DNA from: Ktedonobacterales bacterium
GTDB taxonomy: Bacteria; Chloroflexota; Ktedonobacteria; Ktedonobacterales; JACDGC01
Direction: 5' to 3'
NCBI GenBank assembly: GCA_013815535.1
Contig: JACDGC010000043.1
Location: forward strand, 1-13,022
Length of the DNA: 13,022 nt
A program made the position numbers and the translations under genes. Numbering within the stretch: position 1 is the stretch's first letter; each line of letters starts with the position of its first letter. Below are positions 1 to 7,239 of the stretch, one piece after another. The notes beneath the pieces are model-generated. The model was not told where the DNA came from, did not search any database, and saw nothing but the letters and a program-made list of their open reading frames with translations.

Positions 1-1748
1 TCAGCGTCCAGGGTCTGAACTACCCCATCAACTTCTATGTCGATTCGCTGACGGCCATCATGCTCTGTGTGGTGACGGGCATTTCGTTGTTGGTGCAGAT
101 CTATTCGCAGGCCTACATCGAGGGTGAAGAGCCGCGTGGCTATTCGCGCTTCTTCGCCTGGCTGTCGATCTTTTCGCTGTCGATGCTGCTGCTGGTGCTG
201 GCCTCGAACTTCTTGCTCATCTACATAGGTTGGGAATTGGTGGGCCTCAGCTCGTACCTGCTGATCGGCTTCCTGGCGGGCGACACGCCCAAGCCGCTGG
301 CGGGGCGTCCCTCGCCTGGCGCGGCGTCGGTAAAAGCTTTCGTCACCAACCGTATCGGTGACTTTGGCTTCTTGATCGGCATCCTGATCCTCTTCACCGC
401 GACCAAGACGTTCAACTTCACCGACATCCCTGGCGGCCTCGGTGGCACCGATAAGGCGATGATCACCGTCGCGATGATCTTGGTCTTCTGCGGCGCGGTC
501 GGCAAGTCAGCACAGTTCCCGCTGCACGTGTGGCTGCCCGACGCGATGGAAGGCCCGACGCCGGTGAGCGCGCTCATCCACGCGGCCACCATGGTCGCGG
601 CGGGTGTGTATCTGGTGGCGCGCACCTTCCCGCTCTTCCACATCGCGGGGCCGCAAGCCTTGCAGGTGGTAGGTTATATCGGTGCCTTCACCGCCATCTT
701 CGCCGCCGCCATCGCGCTGGTGCAGATCGATGTGAAGCGCGTGCTGGCCTATTCCACCGTGTCACAGTTGGGCTACATGTTTGTGGGCCTCGGCGTCGCC
801 GACACCACTGGCCCCGGCATCTTTCATCTGATGACGCACGCCTTCTTCAAGGCGCTGCTGTTTCTTGGCTCCGGCGCGGTGCTGCTGACGCTGGGGATGC
901 AGCAAGACATGCGCAAGATGGGCGGCTTGGCCACGCGCATTCCCTTGGTCGCCTTCCCCTTCTTGCTGGCAAATCTGGCGATCTCTGGCATCCCACCTTT
1001 CTCGGGTTTCTTCAGTAAAGATGAGATCATCGCGCAAGCGTTCGATCATCATTACTATCTGATCTGGGCGGCGACCCTTATCACCGCCTTCCTGACGGCG
1101 TTCTACATGTTCCGCCTGTGGTTCCTCACCTTTGGCGGCAAGGGTGGCGCGTTCTTTGGCTTCTGGGGCGGCGAATATCGCGGCACCGTCACGCCGAAGC
1201 CGCCCGATGCCCGCGTGTGGCTGCCGTTGTGGATTCTGGCCGTGCCCACGGTCATCGCGGGCTTCTGGGGCTTCTCGGCGGTGGGCGGCAACTTCAACGC
1301 TTTTATCACAGGGAACCCAGAGGTCGAAGCGTTTGCCAACCCGTTCTTGCAGCCGCTCTCGTATGTCAGCATCGGCGCGGGTGTGCTGGGCATCGCCCTG
1401 GCGTGCGCGATGTATGGCGTGCAAGTGGTGCCGCGCGACATCTTCGTCAGCAATCCGCTGGGGCGTGGCATCGCCAACGTCCTCTGGAACAAGTTCTACA
1501 TCGATGAGATCTACAACATCGTCATCATCAATGGGGTGGTGATGAGTCTGTCGAAGCTGGCCTCGTTCATCCTGGATCAGCGCATCATCGATGGCATCTT
1601 GAATGGCACCGGGGCGGGTGTGCTGGCCTTTGGGCGCGGCCTCCGTCGCTCGGAGAGTGGCCGATTACAGAATTATGGCGCGGCCATGTTTGGCGGCGCG
1701 TTGGTCCTCGCGGGCATCTTGTTCGCGGTGGTCTATTTCACGAAGTAA
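1..1748 (+). CDS. nuoL: NADH-quinone oxidoreductase subunit L (5' partial)
   Basis: Large antiporter-like membrane subunit of respiratory complex I (NADH:quinone oxidoreductase), one of three that pump protons across the cytoplasmic membrane. The frame is already open at base 3 (reads SVQGLNYPINFYVDSL), so the start lies upstream and about 581 residues are visible. Seen in the sequence: the conserved Glu of the WELVGLSSYLL helix (codon 234-236), the GKSAQFPLHVWLPDAMEGPT block with its Lys at 504-506, THAFFKALLFLGSG, and FSGFFSKDEI. The C-terminal part has the KFYIDEIYN motif typical of NuoL, followed by the end of the long lateral helix and a final membrane segment up to TAA at 1746-1748. NuoM begins 15 nt later, so the genes are co-transcribed. 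One oddity: no His is present in the loop SGAVLLTLGMQQDMRKMGGL, where family members I recall carry one or two. The identification is secure. Confidence 0.97.
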   Translation, partial: SVQGLNYPINFYVDSLTAIMLCVVTGISLLVQIYSQAYIEGEEPRGYSRFFAWLSIFSLSMLLLVLASNFLLIYIGWELVGLSSYLLIGFLAGDTPKPLAGRPSPGAASVKAFVTNRIGDFGFLIGILILFTATKTFNFTDIPGGLGGTDKAMITVAMILVFCGAVGKSAQFPLHVWLPDAMEGPTPVSALIHAATMVAAGVYLVARTFPLFHIAGPQALQVVGYIGAFTAIFAAAIALVQIDVKRVLAYSTVSQLGYMFVGLGVADTTGPGIFHLMTHAFFKALLFLGSGAVLLTLGMQQDMRKMGGLATRIPLVAFPFLLANLAISGIPPFSGFFSKDEIIAQAFDHHYYLIWAATLITAFLTAFYMFRLWFLTFGGKGGAFFGFWGGEYRGTVTPKPPDARVWLPLWILAVPTVIAGFWGFSAVGGNFNAFITGNPEVEAFANPFLQPLSYVSIGAGVLGIALACAMYGVQVVPRDIFVSNPLGRGIANVLWNKFYIDEIYNIVIINGVVMSLSKLASFILDQRIIDGILNGTGAGVLAFGRGLRRSESGRLQNYGAAMFGGALVLAGILFAVVYFTK

Positions 1749-1763
1749 GGGGGGCAGTCAGCC

Positions 1764-3368
1764 ATGTCGTGGCTTTTGACGATCTTGGTCTTTCTGCCCA
1801 CAGTGGGCGCGCTGGCCGTGATGGTCGCGCCCAAAGGGGCAGTGCGGTGGGTGGCGGCGGGGTTCACGGCCCTCACCTTCGTGCTTTCGCTGTGGAGCTA
1901 TTTTGGTCCGGTCTTTCACATGGGCTTCATCGGCCCGCTGAACAATCCTTCGGGCTTTGGCGATGTGGCCCACCCCGCGTGGCTCGACGCCGCGCCGTGG
2001 ATCAACATCGACGTGGGTTCGCTGCACCTCAACATCCAATATCGCCTGGGCGCGGATGGCCTCAGCATCTTCATGTTGATCCTGAATGCGCTGCTGTCGT
2101 TCTTGGCCGTCATTGGCTCGTGGAACGTGACGCTGCGCACGCGCGAATATATGGCGTTGTTGCTGATTCTGGAAACAGGCGTGATGGGCGTCTTCTGCGC
2201 CTTCGACCTCTACCTCTTTTGGCTGCTGTGGGAAGTGGAACTCATCCCCATGTTCCTGCTGATCGCCATCTGGGGCGGCAAGCGGCGCGAATACGCAGCG
2301 TGGAAGTTCGTCATTTACACCATCTTCGGGTCAGCGTTCATGCTGGGTGGCATCATCCTGACCTACTTCTCGCTGGGCAACCAGACGGGGACGTATTCTG
2401 CGACGTTTGATTATCTGGCCGCGCATCACGTCGCGGGGAACTTTGCGGTGGGTGGCCTCGCCATCAGCGCACAGTTGCTCATCTTCCTGCTGCTCTATCT
2501 GGGCTTTGCCATCAAGCTGCCCATGATACCATTCCATACCTGGCTGCCCGATGCGCACACCGAAGCGCCCACGGCGGTCTCGGTGCTGCTGGCGGGCGTG
2601 CTGCTGAAGATGGGCGCGTATGGGCTGATCCGCATCTGCATCGACTTCGCGCCGGAGGGCGCGCACCAGTTCGCATTGCCACTGGCGGTGCTGGGTGCGA
2701 TCAACATCCTCTATGGCGCGGGCTGCTCGCTGGTGCAGTCCGACATGAAGAAGGTCATCGCCTATTCCAGCGTCAGCCACATGGGCTTCGTCATTCTGGG
2801 CGTGGCGGCTGCCGTTGGCCCCGGCGCGACCAACATGGCCTTCAAAGAGGCGGCACTCACCGGGGCGGCTTTGCAGATGTTCTCGCATGGGGCCATCACG
2901 GGGATGCTCTTCTTCTGCGTCGGTGTGCTCTATGACAAGGCGCACATCCGCGAGATCGATGTCTTTGGTGGCTTGCAGGCGAGGATGCCACGCCTGACGT
3001 GGATCTACACCTTCGCGGCGATGGCATCGCTTGGCCTGCCGGGCCTCAGCGGCTTTGTCGCGGAATATCTGATCTACACCAGTTCCTATGCGATCTATCC
3101 GGCACAAACCATCGTGGCGGCCTCCGCGATGATCCTCACCGCCGCCTACCTGCTGTGGATGCTCAAACGCGCCTTTTACGGCCCGTTGAATCCGCGCTGG
3201 TCGGCCATCCCTGATGCCAGTTGGCTGGAGATGGCCCCCCTGTTGATGCTCGGTGTGGTGGTCGTCTTTGTTGGCGTCTACCCCGGTTTCTTGCTGAATC
3301 TGCTTCAACCCAGTCTGCACAACATCATGCAAACGGTGGGCGGCACGGTCAGTGCCGTTCACCCCTAG
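1764..3368 (+). CDS. nuoM: NADH-quinone oxidoreductase subunit M
   Basis: Second antiporter-like proton-pumping subunit of complex I, an integral membrane protein of 534 residues, slightly longer than E. coli NuoM. Key features visible: the ion-channel Glu in LFWLLWEVELIPMFLLIAIW (Glu157), a Lys at 251 just before LPMIPFHTWLPDAHTEAPTA, the LLAGVLLKMGAYGLIRI helix, and SDMKKVIAYSSVSHMGFV (about 326-343). Many hydrophobic segments follow one another along the chain, consistent with about 14 membrane helices. The ATG at 1764 sits 15 nt after the nuoL stop. A purine-rich run (AAGGGGGG, about 1747-1754) at the nuoL end serves as ribosome binding site. The TAG stop overlaps the AGAGGAG site used by nuoN, which suggests coupled translation. 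The order L-M-N is the standard end of nuo operons. Confidence 0.98.
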   Translation: MSWLLTILVFLPTVGALAVMVAPKGAVRWVAAGFTALTFVLSLWSYFGPVFHMGFIGPLNNPSGFGDVAHPAWLDAAPWINIDVGSLHLNIQYRLGADGLSIFMLILNALLSFLAVIGSWNVTLRTREYMALLLILETGVMGVFCAFDLYLFWLLWEVELIPMFLLIAIWGGKRREYAAWKFVIYTIFGSAFMLGGIILTYFSLGNQTGTYSATFDYLAAHHVAGNFAVGGLAISAQLLIFLLLYLGFAIKLPMIPFHTWLPDAHTEAPTAVSVLLAGVLLKMGAYGLIRICIDFAPEGAHQFALPLAVLGAINILYGAGCSLVQSDMKKVIAYSSVSHMGFVILGVAAAVGPGATNMAFKEAALTGAALQMFSHGAITGMLFFCVGVLYDKAHIREIDVFGGLQARMPRLTWIYTFAAMASLGLPGLSGFVAEYLIYTSSYAIYPAQTIVAASAMILTAAYLLWMLKRAFYGPLNPRWSAIPDASWLEMAPLLMLGVVVVFVGVYPGFLLNLLQPSLHNIMQTVGGTVSAVHP

Positions 3369-3383
3369 AGGAGCTACGGAATC

Positions 3384-4910
3384 ATGCTCGGACAAACTGA
3401 TCTCTGGCTCCTCTCGCCAGAAATAGCCATGACCGGCTTGGCGCTGCTGGTGGTGGTGCTCGACTTCTTTGTGAAGCGCAAGGCGATCATCAGCATCGTT
3501 TCCATTGCTGGGCTGGCGGTGCCAGCGGCCTGCGCCACCTGGATCGCCGTGACCGACAATCGGACCATCACCGGTTTCTATGGCATGCTGCGCGTCGACA
3601 ACTACGCGCTGTTCTTCGATTTCCTGTTCATCCTCATCGGCGCGGGGACGGTGCTGGCCTCGTATGACTACGTGCGTCTCTATATGAAGAACGCGGGCGA
3701 GTTTTATGCGCTGATGCTCTTCGCGCTGGTCGGGGCGATGCTGATGGCCAGCACGGGCGAATTGATCACGATTTACATCGCGCTGGAACTGACCAGCTTC
3801 CCGCTCTATGTGATGGCTGGGATGCTGCGCAACAGCGTGCCGGGTGATCCCGGGTCGGCATCGCGCTCCTCGGAAGCGGGCATCAAGTATGTACTGCTGG
3901 GGGCGATGTCATCAGCGATTCTGCTGTATGGCATGGCGCTGCTCTATGGCACCACTGGCTCGACCGACCTGGGCGAGATCGCGCGGGCGCTCACCTCCAT
4001 CGGTAAAGGTCCCGACTCGCTGGTGCTGCTGCTGGCGGAGGTCTTCATCTTCGCGGGCTTCGGCTTCAAGATATCGGCGGTGCCGTTTCACATGTGGGCA
4101 CCGGATATCTATCAGGGTGCGCCAACGCCGGGAACGCTGTTCTTTTCCGTCGCGTCCAAGACTGCGGGCTTCGCCGCGCTCATTCGCGTCTTCGTGGATG
4201 GGGGCCTCTTCAGCGCTAGTTCTTTCTATCTGTGGGGGCTGATCGGCGTCGCCGCAGTGCTGTCGATGACGCTCGGCAATGTCGTCGCCATCGCCCAGAC
4301 CGACATCAAACGCATGATGGCCTATTCCAGCATCGCGCAGGCGGGGTACATCCTCGTCGGCTTCACGGCGTTGGCCTTCAATCCCAGCAGTGCCTCGGCT
4401 TCCACGAATTCGGCGATGCTCGTGTTCCTGGCGGTCTACGTCATCAGCAACATTGGCGCTTTCGCGGGCATCATCGCGCTGGCCAATGCGACGGGGGGCG
4501 AGCGCGTGCGCGACTTCGATGGCCTGGTGCGCCGCAGCCCCGCGCTGGCGCTGGGGATGTCGCTCTGCCTGCTTTCGCTGGCGGGGATTCCGCCCTTCGC
4601 GGGAGCGATTAGCAAGATCTTCATTTTCATCACCGCGTGGCAAGGGGGCGGTTTCCTGCCCTTCATTGTCATCATCGCGTTGCTGAATAGTGTTATCTCG
4701 TTGGTCTACTATGCGGGGGTGGTCTATCGCATCTTCGTCGCACCGCCACCCCGTGAGGATCGTCTGCGCGTCTCACCGGCCCTGACGGCGGCAATGACGC
4801 TCAGCGTCATCGGCATCTTGGCGGCGACGGTCTTCTTCCAGCCACTGTTGTTGGCAGGCAAGATGGGCGCGCTGGATCTCTTCGGCTTCCTGACACTGGC
4901 CTCGAAGTAG
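3384..4910 (+). CDS. nuoN: NADH-quinone oxidoreductase subunit N
   Basis: Third antiporter-like proton-pumping subunit of complex I, 508 residues, integral membrane. Diagnostic stretches are TGELITIYIALELTSFPLYV with the channel Glu (Glu135), GFGFKISAVPFHMWAPDIYQ with its Lys (Lys229) followed by GAPTP, and QTDIKRMMAYSSIAQAGYIL. The C-terminal part has LSLAGIPPFAGAISKIFIF. The start is well supported: AGAGGAG at 3367-3373 lies 10 nt before ATG 3384, and the site overlaps the nuoM stop. A short polar loop (about residues 149-164, RNSVPGDPGSASRSSE) looks slightly longer than the loop I expect before the next conserved helix. This is the last gene of the operon: a strong intrinsic terminator starts 16 nt after the stop. 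Confidence 0.98.
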   Translation: MLGQTDLWLLSPEIAMTGLALLVVVLDFFVKRKAIISIVSIAGLAVPAACATWIAVTDNRTITGFYGMLRVDNYALFFDFLFILIGAGTVLASYDYVRLYMKNAGEFYALMLFALVGAMLMASTGELITIYIALELTSFPLYVMAGMLRNSVPGDPGSASRSSEAGIKYVLLGAMSSAILLYGMALLYGTTGSTDLGEIARALTSIGKGPDSLVLLLAEVFIFAGFGFKISAVPFHMWAPDIYQGAPTPGTLFFSVASKTAGFAALIRVFVDGGLFSASSFYLWGLIGVAAVLSMTLGNVVAIAQTDIKRMMAYSSIAQAGYILVGFTALAFNPSSASASTNSAMLVFLAVYVISNIGAFAGIIALANATGGERVRDFDGLVRRSPALALGMSLCLLSLAGIPPFAGAISKIFIFITAWQGGGFLPFIVIIALLNSVISLVYYAGVVYRIFVAPPPREDRLRVSPALTAAMTLSVIGILAATVFFQPLLLAGKMGALDLFGFLTLASK

Positions 4911-4925
4911 GGCAACGAGCGAATA

Positions 4926-4966
4926 GCCAGGACCTCTATTGAAACAGGGGTCCTGGCTTCTTTTTT
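4926..4966 (+). terminator. Intrinsic terminator of the nuo operon
   Basis: Perfect 9-bp inverted repeat GCCAGGACC (4926-4934) / GGTCCTGGC (4949-4957). It extends inward by a G-U and two further pairs to leave an 8-nt loop, and is followed directly by TTCTTTTTT (4958-4966). It lies 16 nt after the nuoN stop on the coding strand, as expected for a rho-independent terminator ending the operon. Confidence 0.93.
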
Positions 4967-4981
4967 GCAAGGAGTGCAAAC

Positions 4982-5104
4982 ATGACTTATTTATCCATCG
5001 TTGGTGCTTGGCTTGCAAACGTGGGTACACAAATACTTATTGTTGCGATAGGTGGTTCGATTGCTTTCAATTGGTCAGTAACAGGGAAAAATGGAAGCAC
5101 ATGA
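4982..5104 (+). CDS. Putative small hydrophobic protein, 40 aa
   Basis: I do not recognise this product. Forty codons (ATG 4982, TGA 5102) encode a peptide beginning MTYLSIVGAWLANVG. It has an almost continuous hydrophobic stretch over about residues 4-32 and a polar tail ending GKNGST, so a single membrane segment is likely. The case for a real gene is the ribosome binding site: AAGGAG at 4969-4974, exactly 7 nt before the ATG, which is the best such site in the window. It begins immediately behind the T-tract of the nuo terminator, so it would need its own promoter, terminator read-through, or processing. Base composition is AT-rich (about 41% GC over 5041-5220) against about 60% in the nuo genes, which suggests a foreign or non-coding origin. 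The same frame stays open after the TGA to 5236, so the alternative is the start of a decayed longer gene. Against it: no homologue comes to mind and the length is short. Confidence 0.35.
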   Translation: MTYLSIVGAWLANVGTQILIVAIGGSIAFNWSVTGKNGST

Positions 5105-5236
5105 GTCTTTCCTTTACGCATGGATGCTTTTGTAGATATACCAAGCCCTTATGATCTCGATATGATTACGTATGTCTGTGTTGGTAAGCCCTTATTAAAG
5201 ACAATAAGAAACGGTGGGCTTCGCCTTCTCGCATAG
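5105..5236 (+). other. Open continuation of the small ORF after its TGA
   Basis: Directly after the TGA at 5102-5104, the frame of the 40-codon ORF stays open for 43 more codons to TAG 5234-5236. It includes an ATG at 5120 (MDAFVDIPSPYDLDMITYVC...). No Shine-Dalgarno sequence precedes 5120, so separate translation is doubtful. The frame could be the second half of an ancestral gene of about 84 codons split by a nonsense mutation. In another frame a plausible tail (KDNKKRWASPSRIDEIVS, about 5200-5250) follows, which would imply an additional frameshift. I cannot name a family. Chance openness in AT-rich DNA is quite possible over this length. The rest of the 4967-5251 gap holds nothing else I can support. 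Confidence 0.2.
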
Positions 5237-5251
5237 ATGAAATCGTGAGCA

Positions 5252-5584
5252 CTATGTTTCCTCTTCCCCTGCGACGTTTGCCTGAGAGATCAGCGCGACC
5301 TTGTAGGGGTACAGCTTGGGCGTCACGACGCCACCAAGCACTGCGGGGTCGTTTCGCATGATCGCCCGTGCGGCATCTTCGGAATCAACGCGGATGATGG
5401 CGATGCCAAATGAATCCGCGTCAGTGTTTTGGGTGCGGCCCGCTAAGATCAGAGTGCCTTCGGCCAGCAAGCGTTCCAGATAGGCGAAATGCGCGCTCAT
5501 CGCGGCGGATTCGGCGGGCGTCAGCCCCTCGCTCAACATGGCCGGGCGGGTGGCGATGATTTGATAGAGAAATTGTTGGCTCAT
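5252..5584 (-). CDS. YCII-family (YciI-like) protein
   Basis: Small cytoplasmic protein of the YCII/DGPF ferredoxin-like family, 110 residues, whose biochemical role is poorly known. Seen: an N-terminal strand (QFLYQIIATRP), a helix with the family His (SAHFAYLERLLAEGTLILAG, His32), a second strand (FGIAIIRVDSEDAA), and the typical DPAVLGGVVTPKLYPYKVAL end. The family is often proposed to use a His-Asp pair; His32 is clear, the acidic partner is not certain. Start choice: an upstream in-frame ATG exists at 5596, but GGAGG (5594-5590) overlaps it and lies 5 nt before the ATG at 5584, so 5584 is preferred. It follows the EamA transporter on the same strand, separated by 73 bp containing a hairpin, so expression may be partly independent. 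Confidence 0.85.
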   Translation of the reverse strand: MSQQFLYQIIATRPAMLSEGLTPAESAAMSAHFAYLERLLAEGTLILAGRTQNTDADSFGIAIIRVDSEDAARAIMRNDPAVLGGVVTPKLYPYKVALISQANVAGEEET

Positions 5585-5603
5585 GGATGCCTCCATTCAC
5601 GCA

Positions 5604-5640
5604 AATAGGGGCAAGGCCGTTTCGCAGCCCCGCCCCTATT
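5604..5640 (-). terminator. Hairpin between transporter and YCII gene
   Basis: Perfect 9-bp inverted repeat AATAGGGGC (5604-5612) / GCCCCTATT (5632-5640) with a 19-nt loop. On the minus strand it begins 17 nt after the transporter stop and ends 20 nt before the YCII start. Only three T residues trail the stem on the minus strand, so it would be a weak or partial terminator. mRNA stabilisation or a processing signal is an equal possibility. Confidence 0.4.
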
Positions 5641-5657
5641 ATGGCATACCAAGCGAC

Positions 5658-6647
5658 TTATTCGGCCAGATGGGGTGCGGTCCCCTGCGCCTCTTCGGCC
5701 AGCACTGCCTCTGGGACGGGGGTGGTGGCGTGACCACGGAAAGTGGTGATGAGGCAGACGGAGGCGACGATGATGGCTGCCGCGACGAGCGTGAGCGGCG
5801 TCAGCGACTCATGCGCCAAGGCCCAACCCAGGCCAACCGCGACGACGGGATTCACATAGGCATAGGTTGAAGCCAGCGAGAGCGGCGTGTTCTGCAACAG
5901 CCAGGTGTAAGCTGAGTAACCCACCAACGAGCCGAAAAGGATGAGGTATAACAATGCCGAGGTCGAGGTCAGGGTGAAGATGTTCGCGTTCACCTGGCCG
6001 ACTTCACCCGTTATCAGGGCCGCAATCGCCAGGACCAGCCCACCCCCCAGCATTTCAACGCTGGTGCCCATCAAGGAAGATTTGGGCATCGTCGCGTTGC
6101 GCGCATAGATGGAGCCGATGGCCCACGCCAGCGACGAAAAGGGAATGACCAAGAAGCCCCATGCTGGGCTGTTGCTGTTCAGATCCTGCACGACGTTGGG
6201 GCCAACGAGCAGCGCCACCCCCCCAAAGCCCAGCAGCAGTCCCACCGCGATGCCCCACGTGGGTCGCAGGCCATGAGGGCGCAACCAATCGATGAGCGTC
6301 ATCCAGATCGGCGTCATCGACACCAATAGCGCTGCCAAGCTGGATGGCACGCCCTGCGATTCCGCCCAGGCGACCATCCCATTGCCGCCAAAGAGCAGGA
6401 GCGCGCCGATGATCGCGCCCGAGCGCCACTGTTGCCAGGTGGGGCGTGCCGTCCCGCGCAGGCGCAGCACGGTGTAGAGAAGGCCCCCCGCAATGAGAAA
6501 GCGAATCGCCATCATGACGAACGGTGGCGCACCCTGCACCGCGAAATGAATGGCCAGATAGGTTGAGCCCCAGATGAGATAGACGGCGAAAAGATTGGCC
6601 AGCACTGCCGCGCGTGCGGGCTGTTGGTGCGTGTTAGTCGCTGACAT
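5658..6647 (-). CDS. EamA-family (DMT) transporter, YedA-like
   Basis: Inner-membrane permease of the drug/metabolite transporter superfamily, 329 residues, with two EamA repeats (about 15-150 and 165-305) and roughly ten hydrophobic segments. The first repeat opens with VYLIWGSTYLAIHFAVQGAP, then FVMMAIRFLIAGGLLYTVLR, the wording typical of the YedA-like branch. The second contains FGSLVGYSAYTWLLQNTPLS followed by ASTYAYVNPVVAVGLGW. The short C-terminal tail is hydrophilic. It probably exports a metabolite or amino acid, but the substrate cannot be read from the sequence. ATG 6647 lies inside the end of the upstream regulator gene (14-nt overlap, 6634-6647), which points to translational coupling. 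A GGGAG site at 6664-6660 gives a rather long 12-nt spacing. The pairing with an Lrp/AsnC regulator supports a role in amino-acid efflux, by inference. Confidence 0.93.
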   Translation of the reverse strand: MSATNTHQQPARAAVLANLFAVYLIWGSTYLAIHFAVQGAPPFVMMAIRFLIAGGLLYTVLRLRGTARPTWQQWRSGAIIGALLLFGGNGMVAWAESQGVPSSLAALLVSMTPIWMTLIDWLRPHGLRPTWGIAVGLLLGFGGVALLVGPNVVQDLNSNSPAWGFLVIPFSSLAWAIGSIYARNATMPKSSLMGTSVEMLGGGLVLAIAALITGEVGQVNANIFTLTSTSALLYLILFGSLVGYSAYTWLLQNTPLSLASTYAYVNPVVAVGLGWALAHESLTPLTLVAAAIIVASVCLITTFRGHATTPVPEAVLAEEAQGTAPHLAE

Positions 6648-7116
6648 GGACGTGCGCTTCTCCCTTCATGATGGGTAAGGCTGCGCTCTCTTTGATGGTG
6701 GAAAGCACGATAGTTGTGCGGGTGGACCGAATGGTGGGGATGGCCGCGAAGGGTTCGCGCAACAGTCGCCCCAAGGCTTCGGTGCTGGCGACGCGCACCT
6801 TCACCAGATAGCAATCTTCGCCAGCGATGTGGTGGACTTCCTGCACCTCGGGCAAGGCGGCCAACAGTTCCCCTGTTGAGGCTGAGCCCATCCGTTCGTC
6901 GGCCCGCACCGAGATGAAGGCCAGCAACCCCAGATCGAGCGCCCGGGGATTCAGGCGCGCCTCGTAACCCTGGATGAGTTGGCGCGTCTCTAGCTTGCGA
7001 ATGCGTTCGAGAATGGCCGAGGGAGCCATGCAGAGCTGCCGAGCGATCTCAGCGTTGCTTGTGCGAGCATCATGCTGAAGAATAGACAAGATTTGGCGGT
7101 CGATATCGTCGATCAT
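6634..7116 (-). CDS. Lrp/AsnC family transcriptional regulator
   Basis: DNA-binding regulator of the feast/famine (Lrp/AsnC) family, 160 residues. The N-terminal winged helix-turn-helix is clear: DDIDRQILSILQHDARTSNA, then EIARQLCMAPSAILERIRKL, where the family often has a GLS turn. The linker ETRQLIQGYEARLNPRALDL leads to a C-terminal RAM effector domain with VQEVHHIAGEDCYLVKVRVA and an end strand TTIVLSTIKES. Such proteins form dimers or octamers and usually sense amino acids. Start: two ATGs lie six bases apart (7122 and 7116). AGGAGG (7130-7125) is only 2 nt from the first but 8 nt from the second, so 7116 is chosen. It is first in the unit and overlaps the transporter gene by 14 nt; autoregulation and control of the exporter are likely but inferred. 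Confidence 0.95.
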   Translation of the reverse strand: MIDDIDRQILSILQHDARTSNAEIARQLCMAPSAILERIRKLETRQLIQGYEARLNPRALDLGLLAFISVRADERMGSASTGELLAALPEVQEVHHIAGEDCYLVKVRVASTEALGRLLREPFAAIPTIRSTRTTIVLSTIKESAALPIMKGEAHVHVSD

Positions 7117-7139
7117 TCGCATATCCTCCTGATAAGGAG

Positions 7140-7169
7140 AATATACAACGGCAAAGCTGAGAGGTGCAA
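7140..7169 (-). promoter_or_regulatory. Candidate sigma70-type promoter of the Lrp-transporter unit
   Basis: On the minus strand, TTGCAC (7169-7164) and TATATT (7145-7140) are separated by 18 bp. The -10 matches the consensus at five of six bases; the -35 matches only at its TTG. The predicted start near 7133 lies just upstream of the AGGAGG site at 7130-7125, giving a very short leader. This is a visual match only. Confidence 0.35.
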
Positions 7170-7239
7170 GATGAATCGTGGCGGTGGCTGCTGTCCGATC
7201 CCAGAATTCGTGGATCTTGGAACGGTTTGGTGGAGCTTG

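Noticed and set aside
5102..5104. TGA as a selenocysteine codon
   Set aside because: No convincing stem-loop directly downstream and no known selenoprotein family. A plain stop or decay is simpler.
4987..5121. 44-codon minus-strand frame (starts MRKGKTHVLPFFPVTDQL) antisense to the small ORF
   Set aside because: No Shine-Dalgarno sequence before the ATG at 5121, no recognisable family, and short enough to be chance in AT-rich DNA.
4939..5154. 71-codon Cys-rich open frame overlapping the nuo terminator, with a zinc-finger-like spacing of cysteines
   Set aside because: It starts with TTG inside the terminator loop, has no ribosome binding site, and overlaps the better-supported 40-codon ORF in another frame. 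The Cys pattern fits no family I know.
5207..5236. Hairpin around GGGCTTCGCC as a terminator for the YCII gene
   Set aside because: The stem is only three or four base pairs and no T-tract follows on the minus strand.
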